Origin: JAAEUB01 sp964550345
Lineage (GTDB): Bacteria; Pseudomonadota; Alphaproteobacteria; Rhodobacterales; Rhodobacteraceae
Direction of reading: 5' to 3'
Length of the DNA: 64,000 nucleotides
Assembly (NCBI GenBank): GCA_964550345.1
Contig: CAZJYZ010000001.1
Coordinates: 124,001 to 188,000, forward strand
The notes beneath the pieces are model-generated. The model saw only the letters and a program-made list of their open reading frames with translations, was not told the DNA's origin and did not search any database. This document shows, piece after piece, positions 34,037 to 42,297 of this stretch (the stretch's first letter is position 1; every line of letters starts with the position of its first letter). The position numbers and the translations under genes are program-made.

Positions 34037-35680
34037 TTACATCATGCCGCCCATGCCGCCCATGTCGGGCATGCCGCCACCGCCAGCCGGAGCGTCCGCT
34101 TGCGGTTTGTCCGCAACCATGGCTTCGGTTGTGATAAGCAGACCAGCGATCGAGGCCGCGTCTTCCAGAGCTGTACGTACAACTTTGGCCGGGTCAATCA
34201 CACCGAAGGCGAACAGGTCACCGTATTCTTCGGTCTGAGCGTTGAAGCCAAATGCCGGGTCGTCGCTTTCGCGAACTTTGCCCGCAACAACAGCACCGTC
34301 AACACCAGCGTTTTCAGCGATCTGACGCAGCGGCGCTTCGATGGCTTTGCGCACGATCGAGATACCAGCAGCCTGGTCAGCGTTTTCGCCTTCCATGCCA
34401 ATCAGGTTTTTCGCGGCCTGAACCAGAGCAACACCGCCGCCTACAACAACACCTTCCTGCACAGCAGCACGGGTTGCGTTCAGCGCATCATCAACACGGT
34501 CTTTACGCTCTTTCACTTCGATCTCGGTCATGCCGCCAACGCGGATAACAGCAACACCGCCTGCCAGCTTGGCAACACGTTCTTGCAGTTTCTCACGGTC
34601 ATAATCCGACGTGGTTTCTTCAACCTGTGTGCGGATCTGGCTTACACGTGCTTCGATCTCGGCTTTCTCGCCGTTACCATCAACGATAGTGGTTTCGTCT
34701 TTGGTAATCTCAACCTTCTTGGCCGAACCCAGCATGTCCATGGTGACGCTTTCCAGCTTCATGCCCAGATCTTCGCTGATTACCTGACCACCGGTCAGAA
34801 TGGCGATATCCTGCAGCATGGCCTTACGACGATCACCAAAGCCCGGGGCTTTGACAGCAGCGATTTTCAGACCACCACGCAGTTTGTTAACCACGAGGGT
34901 CGCCAGCGCTTCGCCTTCAACATCTTCTGCGATGATCAAGAGCGGCTTGGTCGACTGGATAACCGATTCCAGAAGCGGCACCATCGGCTGAAGCGACGAG
35001 AGTTTTTTCTCGTGCAACAGGATCAGGCAATCTTCCATATCGGCGATCATCTTGTCCGAGTTGGTGACGAAGTAAGGGCTGAGGTAACCACGATCGAACT
35101 GCATGCCTTCAACAACTTCAGTTTCAGTGTCGAGGCCTTTGTTTTCCTCAACAGTGATAACACCTTCGTTGCCAACTTTTTGCATTGCGTCGGCAATCTG
35201 CTGACCAATGGCGGATTCGCCGTTTGCAGAGATGGTACCAACCTGAGCAACTTCGTCGCTGTCTTTGACAACGCGCGAAGCGTTTTTGATCGCATCAACC
35301 ACAACGTTGGTTGCTGTGTCGATACCGCGACGCAGGTCCATCGGGTTCATGCCAGCGGCAACGCTTTTCATGCCTTCGCGCACGATGGCCTGGGCCAGAA
35401 TTGTCGCTGTGGTTGTGCCGTCGCCAGCTTCGTCATTGGTGCGGCTGGCGACTTCTTTCACCATTTGCGCGCCCATGTTTTCGAACTTGTCTTCCAGTTC
35501 AATTTCCTTGGCAACCGATACACCATCCTTGGTGATGCGCGGTGCGCCAAAGCTTTTGTCGATCACGACGTTGCGGCCTTTCGGGCCGAGCGTGACCTTT
35601 ACAGCGTCAGCCAGAATGTTGACACCGCGCAGCATAGAGTTGCGGGCATCGGTGTCGAATTTGACGTCCTTAGCAGCCAT
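34037..35680 (-). CDS. groEL: Chaperonin GroEL (60 kDa)
   Basis: A 547-residue chaperonin of normal length. Conserved ATP-binding segments are LGPKGRNVVIDKSFG and the DGTTTATILAQ loop; the C-terminus ends in the flexible Gly-Met tail (GGMGGMM). It folds newly made proteins with GroES in a double-ring complex in the cytoplasm. It lies 36 nt after groES and shares its CIRCE-controlled promoter. Confidence 0.98.
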   Translation of the reverse strand: MAAKDVKFDTDARNSMLRGVNILADAVKVTLGPKGRNVVIDKSFGAPRITKDGVSVAKEIELEDKFENMGAQMVKEVASRTNDEAGDGTTTATILAQAIVREGMKSVAAGMNPMDLRRGIDTATNVVVDAIKNASRVVKDSDEVAQVGTISANGESAIGQQIADAMQKVGNEGVITVEENKGLDTETEVVEGMQFDRGYLSPYFVTNSDKMIADMEDCLILLHEKKLSSLQPMVPLLESVIQSTKPLLIIAEDVEGEALATLVVNKLRGGLKIAAVKAPGFGDRRKAMLQDIAILTGGQVISEDLGMKLESVTMDMLGSAKKVEITKDETTIVDGNGEKAEIEARVSQIRTQVEETTSDYDREKLQERVAKLAGGVAVIRVGGMTEIEVKERKDRVDDALNATRAAVQEGVVVGGGVALVQAAKNLIGMEGENADQAAGISIVRKAIEAPLRQIAENAGVDGAVVAGKVRESDDPAFGFNAQTEEYGDLFAFGVIDPAKVVRTALEDAASIAGLLITTEAMVADKPQADAPAGGGGMPDMGGMGGMM

Positions 35681-35716
35681 TGTGCTTGCTCCTGTTATTC
35701 AAATTGTTGGGGTAGA

Positions 35717-36004
35717 TCAGGCGATGATGCCCATGATGTCGGATTCTTTCATGATCAGCAGCTCTTCACCTTCCAGGGTGATCTCGGTGCCGGACCATTT
35801 GCCAAACAGGATTTTGTCACCCTCTTTAACGTCCATTGCGATGCGGTCGCCGTCTTCGTCGCGCGCGCCTGCGCCAACGGAAACAACTACGCCTTCAGCA
35901 GGCTTTTCTTTTGCACTTTCGGGAATGTACAGGCCGCCGGCTGTTTTGTCGCCGCCTTCAAGGCGGCGTACAACAACGCGGTCATGCAGGGGAGTAAATG
36001 CCAT
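35717..36004 (-). CDS. groES: Co-chaperonin GroES (10 kDa)
   Basis: A 95-residue co-chaperonin starting MAFTPLHDRVVVRRLE with the mobile loop GGDKTAGGLYIP and the C-terminal ESDIMGII. The start at 36004 gives the normal family N-terminus and has a GAGGAG box 8 nt upstream; an extended frame to 36049 would run into the CIRCE element. Confidence 0.97.
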   Translation of the reverse strand: MAFTPLHDRVVVRRLEGGDKTAGGLYIPESAKEKPAEGVVVSVGAGARDEDGDRIAMDVKEGDKILFGKWSGTEITLEGEELLIMKESDIMGIIA

Positions 36005-36038
36005 TTCAGGGCTCCTCAGCTCTTTACGTGTTTCGGTT

Positions 36039-36065
36039 TTGGCACTCACCTAAGGAGAGTGCTAA
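36039..36065. promoter_or_regulatory. CIRCE element (HrcA operator) of groESL
   Basis: The inverted repeat TTGGCACTC, nine-base spacer, GAGTGCTAA matches the CIRCE consensus with one mismatch in the first arm. It is 35 nt upstream of groES and at the expected transcript start, so groESL is probably repressed by HrcA. Confidence 0.93.
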
Positions 36066-36072
36066 CGGATGG

Positions 36073-36101
36073 GATTTAGGGGCTGGGATTGAGTGAGTCA
36101 A
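36073..36101 (-). promoter_or_regulatory. groES: groESL promoter
   Basis: On the minus strand a TTGACT -35 (36101-36096) and a TAAATC -10 (36078-36073) are 17 nt apart, placing transcription start at the edge of the CIRCE element. A CTTGA-type -35 also suits the heat-shock sigma factor RpoH. Confidence 0.65.
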
Positions 36102-36167
36102 GAAGGCTTGGCACGAAATGATAAAATCGACCGACTTGTTTACCGACAGCGGTCAGATCACACGTCA

Positions 36168-36815
36168 TTACCAGATCCGTCTGCCCGCCTCACTCAACCC
36201 GTAAATGCCCTTCTCCACCCGTTCAAACCAACCATAGTGATTGTCGCGCATCATCCGCGTGGCATGTGCAACTCCAGTGGCATTGGCAATAACCGCGCCT
36301 TTGGTCGGCCCGTGCTGGTTCAAATAGGCCGCAAGTTTTTCGGCGTCCTGCCGGTAGGCTGTCACCAGCTTGCCGCGGGTCCCACCTGTGTTAGGGTCGC
36401 CCTCGCGCCGGGCAAATTCGGACAAAAGTGCGGCTTTACGCGCCTTAGCCTTTCGCGGGCGGAACGGAGCCGGGTCGTTATGGACCTGCACGAATCCGTC
36501 TTTCAGCCGGATCGACAACACCCCCAGCCCCAACCGTTTACACAGGCCGATATTACCCTTGAAGGCCCGCCAGCCACTTCGCCCCTTCCAGCGCGGCACC
36601 GCCACATAGACCAGATCGGTGAAGGACTGACGTGCAACAGCTTGCTGCAGAAGCGTTAGGGAAAACCCGGTTTTCAGCTCGACGACAATCGGATCGACCC
36701 CGTCCCGGCAAGCCATGACATCTACCGGCCCAACCTCGGCCTTTACCTCATACCCCATCGCTTCAAGCCATGTTTTCACGGGGGGATAAAGATCTGTTTC
36801 CTGTATGCCTGCCAT
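36168..36815 (-). CDS. DUF2161 PD-(D/E)XK-fold putative nuclease/phosphodiesterase
   Basis: A 215-residue protein matching the DUF2161 group of Rhodobacterales. The core shows ETDLYPPVKTWLEAMGYEVKAEVG near the N-terminus and a D..VVELK motif (PIVVELKTGF), the PD-(D/E)XK nuclease signature with VDV providing the Asp. The C-terminal part looks like a winged-helix region (KGIYGLSEAG). The true start is uncertain: 36815 is the best fit, 36839 is possible, and longer frames run into the ppaC gene on the other strand. Role unknown. Confidence 0.75.
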   Translation of the reverse strand: MAGIQETDLYPPVKTWLEAMGYEVKAEVGPVDVMACRDGVDPIVVELKTGFSLTLLQQAVARQSFTDLVYVAVPRWKGRSGWRAFKGNIGLCKRLGLGVLSIRLKDGFVQVHNDPAPFRPRKAKARKAALLSEFARREGDPNTGGTRGKLVTAYRQDAEKLAAYLNQHGPTKGAVIANATGVAHATRMMRDNHYGWFERVEKGIYGLSEAGRRIW

Positions 36816-36918
36816 GTCGTCTTCTACCGCAAAACCCATCCGGTCGAACAGCCCCGTGACAAGCCCGGTTTCCACGCCTATAAGGCGGCAAATTTCACAC
36901 GTGCTATGGAAAACCCAC

Positions 36919-37839
36919 ATGACCACATTTGTTTTTGGCCACAAATCCCCCGATACAGATTCAACTGGCTCCCCTTTGATCTGGGCCTGGTATTTGAATG
37001 ACGTAAAAGGCGTTGCCGCCGAGGCACGTCTGCTGGGCCAGCCCAACACCGAAGCTGTCTTCATGTTGGAGCGCTGGGGCTTTGATATGCCGGAAATCAT
37101 CGGGGATGTCTCTGAGGGTCAGGCATGCGTCGTGGTCGATACCAACAACCCCGCGGAGCTTCCAACAAGCATCAATTCCGCAGATGTGCAGCAGATCATT
37201 GACCACCACAAACTGGTAGGTGGGCTAGAAACGGCCGGTCCTATCGATATTACCATCCGACCCGTCGCCTGTACGGCTACGATCATGTTTGACCTGATGG
37301 GTGCAGATGCCGCGAAAATGCCGGATGGGATCAAGGGTCTGATGCTGTCCTGCATCCTTTCGGACACGCTGGAGTTTCGCAGCCCCACCACAACGGACCA
37401 TGACCGCGAAGTCGTCGAGCAACTAGCCACAGAACTGAACATCGACATTGCTGATTATGCAGCAGAGATGTTCGCGGCTAAATCCGATGTCTCCGCCTTC
37501 TCTGACGCCGAGCTGTTGCGGATGGATTCCAAGGAATATGCTGTTAATGGCGTAAAAATGCGTATCAGCGTGCTTGAAACCACGGCCCCCGCCATAGTCT
37601 TAGACCGCAAAGACAGCCTGATGGCAGCAATGCCCGGCGTCGCGGGCGAAGATGGAGTGGATGAGGTATTACTGTTTGTTGTCGACATTCTGAATGAAGA
37701 AGCAACCTTACTGATCCCGAATGACAAGGTGCGTGCCATCGCCCTGGCCAGCTTTGGCGCCGAAGCCAGCGGTGACAGCGTAGTCTTGCCCGGCATCATG
37801 AGCCGCAAAAAGCAGATTATTCCCAACCTCAAAGCTTAA
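36919..37839 (+). CDS. ppaC: Manganese-dependent inorganic pyrophosphatase (family II)
   Basis: A 306-residue DHH-family pyrophosphatase that hydrolyses pyrophosphate to phosphate. Metal ligands are His8, Asp12 and Asp14 (FGHKSPDTDS), Asp74 and the DHH motif Asp95-His96-His97. The C-terminal DHHA2 domain ends in GIMSRKKQIIPNL, the substrate-binding RKK motif. Length and motifs are complete. A strong bidirectional terminator follows. Confidence 0.95.
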   Translation: MTTFVFGHKSPDTDSTGSPLIWAWYLNDVKGVAAEARLLGQPNTEAVFMLERWGFDMPEIIGDVSEGQACVVVDTNNPAELPTSINSADVQQIIDHHKLVGGLETAGPIDITIRPVACTATIMFDLMGADAAKMPDGIKGLMLSCILSDTLEFRSPTTTDHDREVVEQLATELNIDIADYAAEMFAAKSDVSAFSDAELLRMDSKEYAVNGVKMRISVLETTAPAIVLDRKDSLMAAMPGVAGEDGVDEVLLFVVDILNEEATLLIPNDKVRAIALASFGAEASGDSVVLPGIMSRKKQIIPNLKA

Positions 37840-37847
37840 ACTTTAGT

Positions 37848-37895
37848 ACAAAAAGCCGCCCCCACGGCCATAACGGGGGGGGGGCGGCTTTTTGT
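37848..37895. terminator. Bidirectional terminator between ppaC and a small secreted-protein gene
   Basis: AAAAAGCCGCCCCC pairs with a GGGGGGCGGCTTTTT arm around an inner loop; A- and T-tracts flank both sides. The nine-G run at about 37875-37884 is a likely site of sequencing or replication slippage. Confidence 0.9.
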
Positions 37896-37914
37896 ATAAG
37901 ATACGTGTGACGTG

Positions 37915-38130
37915 TCAGTGACCGCTACCGCCACCTTGCGCGCCACCACCCGCGTACCCGTTCATGTCACCGTCGCCATCATCCTCTCCGGCATCAAGCT
38001 CCAGGTTTTCATCGTGGTATTGCATAAGTACTGTATCGCCCTCTTCCATCCAGGGGTTGGCATGTGCGGCCATTAGTGGCGATGCAACAAGCGTTCCCAA
38101 CACAAGACTTGCGATAAATTTATAGGACAT
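37915..38130 (-). CDS. Small secreted acidic Gly-rich protein of unknown function
   Basis: A 71-residue protein, convergent with ppaC. Residues 1-24 are a clear signal peptide (LMAAHA-NP). The mature 47 residues are acidic (EEGDT, NLELDAGEDDGDGD) and end in a Gly-rich tail with a terminal His. The DGDGDMNG segment resembles a calcium-binding loop but is too short for an EF-hand. It is not recognised; coding is supported by the signal peptide, the dedicated terminator and a 5' region without other genes. Confidence 0.7.
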   Translation of the reverse strand: MSYKFIASLVLGTLVASPLMAAHANPWMEEGDTVLMQYHDENLELDAGEDDGDGDMNGYAGGGAQGGGSGH

Positions 38131-38408
38131 TTCGCTTGCCTTTCATTTCAGTTTCCAAAAGTGTCGCTCCTTTTGCGTTCCTTGGCGCGGCTGAAACACA
38201 TAAGTTGACGTCAGGAAACCACAACTAAACTGCACCCCCGCATGTGCCGTAGTTCACCGGGTTTTACGGTAATCACGCGAAATCACTCCGAATCCGGACT
38301 TCCTGCCGCGAAGCAGACCATTGACCCCGTATTTTGAAAACCGCGCCAGCTTTAGGTTGTGACCTGATCAAGGGTGCGTATAACCCTTGCGACCAACAGG
38401 AGGGCGCC
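38131..38408. other. Divergent intergenic region
   Basis: The 278 nt between the small secreted-protein gene (minus) and the HAD gene (plus) contain no other gene I can support. A TGACGTCA palindrome lies near 38209. Promoters for both genes must be here but none stands out by eye. Confidence 0.35.
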
Positions 38409-39287
38409 ATGACGCGGATCATAAATTCTCTGTCCGATGTCTCGGGCAAATACGGTGCAGTATTCTGCGATTTGTGGGGCTGTCTGCATGACGGCGTGCA
38501 CCCTTACCCGGATGCAGTTAAAGCCTTGCGGGAATACCGCGCTCAGGGGGGTATTGTGGTCTTGCTGACCAACGCGCCGCGCCACCGCAAAAGCGTTGAA
38601 AAGCAACTAAGCAACATGGATTTGCCCCGTGATTGCTGGGACGTGATCGTTTCTTCCGGGGATTCAGCCCGTGCTGCAATGTATCGCGGCATCATCGGGC
38701 AAAAAGTCTGGTTCATGGGTGAAAAACACGACCTCAGCTTTTTCGACCCGATCAAGGTAGTGCAAGACCCGGTAGCGATTGAACAAACCGAACTAGAACA
38801 TGCAGAAGGTATCGTTTGCTGTGGCCCTTTTGACCCCTTCGCCCCACCTGAAGATCTGCGCCCAAAATTGCTGTTCGCCAAACAAAAAGGCATGAAACTT
38901 CTCTGTGCCAATCCTGATTTGGTTGTGGACCGGGGTGGTCAGCGGGAATACTGCGCCGGGTCAATCGCTGCACTTTATACCGAAATGGGCGGGACCAGCC
39001 TGTATTTCGGCAAACCGCATCCGCCAATTTATGACCTCGCCCGCGCGCGGCTGGCGCAACTTGGACAAGATTTTCCGAATGCCCGCATTCTCGCAATTGG
39101 GGACGGTATAAACACCGATATAGCCGGCGCGATGGCGGAAGATATCGACAGTCTGTTTATCACCGGCGGTCTGGCGGCGGAAGAAACTGGCACGGGAACG
39201 GATGGCGCCCCCGACCCCGACGCGACCAAGGCCTTTATCGCCAAACATCAAACCTCGCCTACATATGTTGCTGGTTGGCTGAAGTAG
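38409..39287 (+). CDS. HAD-family class IIA hydrolase (TIGR01459-like)
   Basis: A 292-residue protein, the second member of this family in the window. Motif I is FCDLWGCLHDG: Asp21 is kept and the +2 position is Trp23 rather than Asp, as is usual in this alphaproteobacterial family. Motif II is LLTNAPR, lysine motif YFGKPHPP and motif IV IGDGINTD. The start at 38409 has an AGGAGGG box 5 nt upstream. Substrate unknown; possibly a sugar or nucleotide phosphate. Confidence 0.87.
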   Translation: MTRIINSLSDVSGKYGAVFCDLWGCLHDGVHPYPDAVKALREYRAQGGIVVLLTNAPRHRKSVEKQLSNMDLPRDCWDVIVSSGDSARAAMYRGIIGQKVWFMGEKHDLSFFDPIKVVQDPVAIEQTELEHAEGIVCCGPFDPFAPPEDLRPKLLFAKQKGMKLLCANPDLVVDRGGQREYCAGSIAALYTEMGGTSLYFGKPHPPIYDLARARLAQLGQDFPNARILAIGDGINTDIAGAMAEDIDSLFITGGLAAEETGTGTDGAPDPDATKAFIAKHQTSPTYVAGWLK

Positions 39288-39315
39288 GGAAAACCCTCGA
39301 ATCGGGGTTGCTTTT

Positions 39316-39327
39316 CTGCAACTGCAA
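39316..39327. promoter_or_regulatory. CTGC-N4-GCAA dyad upstream of MaoC gene
   Basis: CTGC AACT GCAA is one base from the CTGC-N3/4-GCAG dyad found upstream of phaA and lies 58 nt before the hydratase start. It may be a PhaR-type site; evidence is weak. Confidence 0.25.
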
Positions 39328-39384
39328 AGTAATAAAGTTACACAATAGCACTAAATATTGCGTAAATATTACCTGGAGGATCGG

Positions 39385-39828
39385 ATGTTGGATAACTTGC
39401 CACGCGGCACAATCTGCATCGAAGAACTTGAGATCGGCATGATGCGTCACCTGACCAAAGAGGTGACGGACCGGGATATTGAGCTCTTCGCCGAAGTTTC
39501 CACTGACCGCAATCCGGTGCATCTGGACGATGATTACGCGCGCGATACGATCTTTGAAGGCCGCATTGCCCACGGCATGTTGACCGCCGGACTGATCTCG
39601 GCCGTTATTGGTGAACAATTGCCCGGCCACGGCACGGTCTACCTGGGTCAAAGCCTGAAATTCCTGGCGCCGGTCCGCCCCGGTGACATAGTGCGTGCCG
39701 AGGTGACTGTGCTTGATATTGACCACGGCAGGCGGCGGGTTCAGTTGGCTACTCAATGCCTGATTGACGGCAAACCCGTGTTGAAGGGCGAGGCAACGGT
39801 GCTGGCGCCCAGCGGTAAGTTTGACTAA
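39385..39828 (+). CDS. MaoC-like (R)-specific enoyl-CoA hydratase
   Basis: A 147-residue hot-dog-fold hydratase. The catalytic pair lies in the hydratase-2 motif STDRNPVHLD (Asp and His five residues apart) followed by GRIAHGMLTAG. It adds water to trans-2-enoyl-CoA to give (R)-3-hydroxyacyl-CoA and may feed beta-oxidation intermediates to polyhydroxyalkanoate (PhaJ-like). The start at 39385 follows a GGAGG box 6 nt upstream. It is a single gene. Confidence 0.9.
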   Translation: MLDNLPRGTICIEELEIGMMRHLTKEVTDRDIELFAEVSTDRNPVHLDDDYARDTIFEGRIAHGMLTAGLISAVIGEQLPGHGTVYLGQSLKFLAPVRPGDIVRAEVTVLDIDHGRRRVQLATQCLIDGKPVLKGEATVLAPSGKFD

Positions 39829-39898
39829 GCACAAATACCTACCTGACCTAGTAATGCCGGGCCTTGCACAAGCCCTAAGGCTCGGCTAACCAGCGGCC

Positions 39899-40837
39899 AT
39901 GCATATTATCCGCGATTACCAGTTTGTGAATGAAGAAGACCGGGGGGCCTCGGTCGCGATTGGCAATTTCGACGGTGTGCATCTTGGCCACCAGAAGGTC
40001 ATCGATATTGCCCGGGCAGAAGCCACCAAACGCAATATTCCCTTGGGCGTGATGACGTTTGAGCCGCATCCGCGCCAGTACTTTGCGCCCAAAGCCCCTC
40101 CATTTCGCCTGATGGGGGCAGAAACCCGTGCCCACCGGCTGGAAAAACTCGGCATCGACAAGCTTTACGAGCTTAATTTCAATGCTACCTTGTCAGCCCT
40201 TTCGCCCGAAGCATTTACCCGCAATGTAATTGCCGATGGTCTTGGGCTGAAACATGTTGTTGTTGGTGCAGATTTTCAGTTTGGCAAAGGCCGCACGGGT
40301 AGAGCCGAAGACCTGCAGGCTTTTGGGCAGGAAATGGGGTTTGACGTTACCATTGCCGAACTGCTTGAAGACGAGATTGGCGAGGTAAGTTCCACCGCCA
40401 TTCGTCAGTCCCTGACAGACGGACGCCCGCAGGACGCGGCGCGAATGTTGGGGCATTGGCACAGGATCGACGGCGAGGTCATCAGAGGAGACCAGCGCGG
40501 CCGCGATCTTGGCTTCCCCACAGCGAATATGTCGATCAACGACCTGCACCCTCCGAAATTCGGCGTTTACGTGGTCACCGTCGACGTACTAACCGGCCCA
40601 CATGCGGGCAGCTATGGCGGCGCAGCTTCCATGGGGGTGCGGCCGATGTTCGGGGAAAACCTGCCCAATCTGGAAAGCTTCGTTTTCGACTTCAAGGGCG
40701 ACATTTACGGCGAACATATTTCGGTAGCGCTGATAGAATACCTGCGACCCGAAGAAGTGTTTGATGACCTTGATGCATTGATCGCACAAATGAACGCTGA
40801 TTGTGCAAAAGCGCGGAAGATTTTAGCAGTGCTTTAA
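39899..40837 (+). CDS. ribF: Bifunctional riboflavin kinase / FAD synthetase
   Basis: A 312-residue cytoplasmic enzyme. The N-terminal FAD synthetase (nucleotidyl transferase) domain has AIGNFDGVHLGHQKVI; STAIRQSL lies near residue 165. The C-terminal flavokinase domain starts at about 185 with GDQRGRDLGFPTANM and contains YGGAASMGVRPMF. It makes FMN and FAD from riboflavin. No FMN riboswitch is visible upstream. Confidence 0.95.
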   Translation: MHIIRDYQFVNEEDRGASVAIGNFDGVHLGHQKVIDIARAEATKRNIPLGVMTFEPHPRQYFAPKAPPFRLMGAETRAHRLEKLGIDKLYELNFNATLSALSPEAFTRNVIADGLGLKHVVVGADFQFGKGRTGRAEDLQAFGQEMGFDVTIAELLEDEIGEVSSTAIRQSLTDGRPQDAARMLGHWHRIDGEVIRGDQRGRDLGFPTANMSINDLHPPKFGVYVVTVDVLTGPHAGSYGGAASMGVRPMFGENLPNLESFVFDFKGDIYGEHISVALIEYLRPEEVFDDLDALIAQMNADCAKARKILAVL

Positions 40838-40914
40838 AACAAGTCTTTGGTCCAATTTTCACCGGTGGTGACGCCGCATTTTGTGGGAAACTCGTTTTCG
40901 TGCTAACTTGTACC

Positions 40915-41727
40915 ATGCGCGAATTTTGCACCGAATTTTTTGGTCAACCATTTCAGCAAGGCCTTCAACGGCGGGCGGATTTGGTCTGGACCTTACTAAA
41001 AGACGACCCCGCCTATTCCTGCCACGGGCGTGCGGTAGCTTTGGCTGAAGCAACCGAAGATAATGTAAATGCACAAGTAGCTCTTGCAAAACTTCAGGGG
41101 GTTTGTGCGGTTGAGGGGGTCCCAAGTGCCAGCGTGAAGGCCCGGAGCGACGCACTTGAAGAAAATGGCTTGAATGTGGATCAATACGTAAACTGGCGGG
41201 GCAGCCAGGAAGCACTAGTGGCCGCTGAAAAAGTCATTCGAACCCGTCCGTTATCCGAAGACCTCAGGATCGTTTCAGTTGATAGCCAGACCTCACCTGA
41301 GGATCTTGAGAAGCTGGACGCGCTGACGCAAAGTTGCGATGTCCTCCTCCCTATGGGGGCATTCATTCGTGGCGAACGGCGACCCGGTGTTTGCCTCTTT
41401 GCGCAGGACAGACAGGGGAATGTTGTTGGAGCTACTGCGGCGGTTGCGCAATTCCATCCGGAGCACCCCAAGGCGGGGCTTGTCTGGTGGGGCATGCTGG
41501 CCACGGATAAAGCACGCCGTGGCGAGGGGATTGCCTTGATCCTCGGGGCGCATTCAATGCGGGCGATGCAAGACCGGTTTGGATATGGGCAATTCTTTAC
41601 GGGAATCCGAGAAGGTAACGCGCCGTCAGAAGCCCTATGTCGGAAACTCGGCATGACCCCAAGCGAAAACGTTGACCTGATCGCTATAAACCCGAGTGCA
41701 TTTTCGGCAGGTCGTTTGACGAAATAG
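40915..41727 (+). CDS. GNAT-like acetyltransferase, function unknown
   Basis: A 270-residue protein. The first half, with three cysteines within residues 1-70, matches nothing I recognise. The second half has an acetyl-CoA-binding style segment: GLVWWGMLATDKARRGEGIALILG, then FGYGQFFTGIREGNAPSEALCRKLGM, the usual beta4-alpha3-beta5 layout of GNAT enzymes. The start at 40915 is chosen because the longer frame overlaps ribF. Substrate unknown. Confidence 0.75.
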   Translation: MREFCTEFFGQPFQQGLQRRADLVWTLLKDDPAYSCHGRAVALAEATEDNVNAQVALAKLQGVCAVEGVPSASVKARSDALEENGLNVDQYVNWRGSQEALVAAEKVIRTRPLSEDLRIVSVDSQTSPEDLEKLDALTQSCDVLLPMGAFIRGERRPGVCLFAQDRQGNVVGATAAVAQFHPEHPKAGLVWWGMLATDKARRGEGIALILGAHSMRAMQDRFGYGQFFTGIREGNAPSEALCRKLGMTPSENVDLIAINPSAFSAGRLTK

Positions 41728-41826
41728 CCTCCATCCAGGAATCCAAATAAAGCGACCCAGCATATCAACCCTTTCAATACAATTTCGACACCTTTCCTTT
41801 CCCGCCCCAAAGGCTAGTGTGGCGCG

Positions 41827-42297
41827 ATGAGCAGTAAACCGATTCCCGGCACCTCTTTACGCGCCCGTTTCTGGGAATTGCCGATAAACCGCCTGACCCC
41901 TGACGAATGGGAGGCGCTTTGTGACGGCTGTGGCAAATGCTGCCTGAACAAGCTCGAAGACGAAGATACCGGCGACGTTGCATTTACCCGCATCGCCTGC
42001 CGTCTGCTCGACAATGATACTTGCCGCTGCGCGCAATACGATATCCGGCTGCAATTCGTGCCGGAATGCATCGTCCTGAGCCCGGAAAATATTGGCAAGA
42101 CCGCCTATTTCATGCCCAAATCCTGCGCATACCGCCTGCGTGCCGAAGGCAAAGCCTTGCCGGACTGGCATTATCTGATTTCAGGTGACCGAAACTCTGT
42201 GCATTCGGAAGGGAAGTCGGTCATGGGATGGACCTTGCCTGAATTTGAAATCCCCGAAGAAGAGTGGGAAGACTACCTGATAGAGGAGCCTGTTTAA
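41827..42297 (+). CDS. YcgN/UPF0260-family cysteine-cluster protein
   Basis: A 156-residue protein with two cysteine groups: LCDGCGKCCLNKL (Cys32, 35, 38, 39) and CRLLDNDTCRCAQY (Cys58, 66, 68) plus Cys81 and a C-terminal CAYR. This is the UPF0260/YcgN pattern, thought to bind a metal or iron-sulfur cluster; the biological role is unknown. Its stop overlaps the threonine aldolase start (TAATG). Confidence 0.9.
   Translation: MSSKPIPGTSLRARFWELPINRLTPDEWEALCDGCGKCCLNKLEDEDTGDVAFTRIACRLLDNDTCRCAQYDIRLQFVPECIVLSPENIGKTAYFMPKSCAYRLRAEGKALPDWHYLISGDRNSVHSEGKSVMGWTLPEFEIPEEEWEDYLIEEPV

Noticed and set aside
34100..36079. Very long open frame (about 660 codons) on the plus strand opposite groEL/groES
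   Set aside because: It is a codon-bias shadow of groESL: the translation is rich in Phe, His and Asn with no domain, and it runs through the CIRCE element.
37871..37884. A long G-run as a phase-variation tract
   Set aside because: It lies inside the terminator stem between two genes, not in a coding frame or a promoter spacer.
39838..39898. FMN riboswitch upstream of ribF
   Set aside because: The 70-nt gap is too short and lacks the conserved RFN stem pattern.
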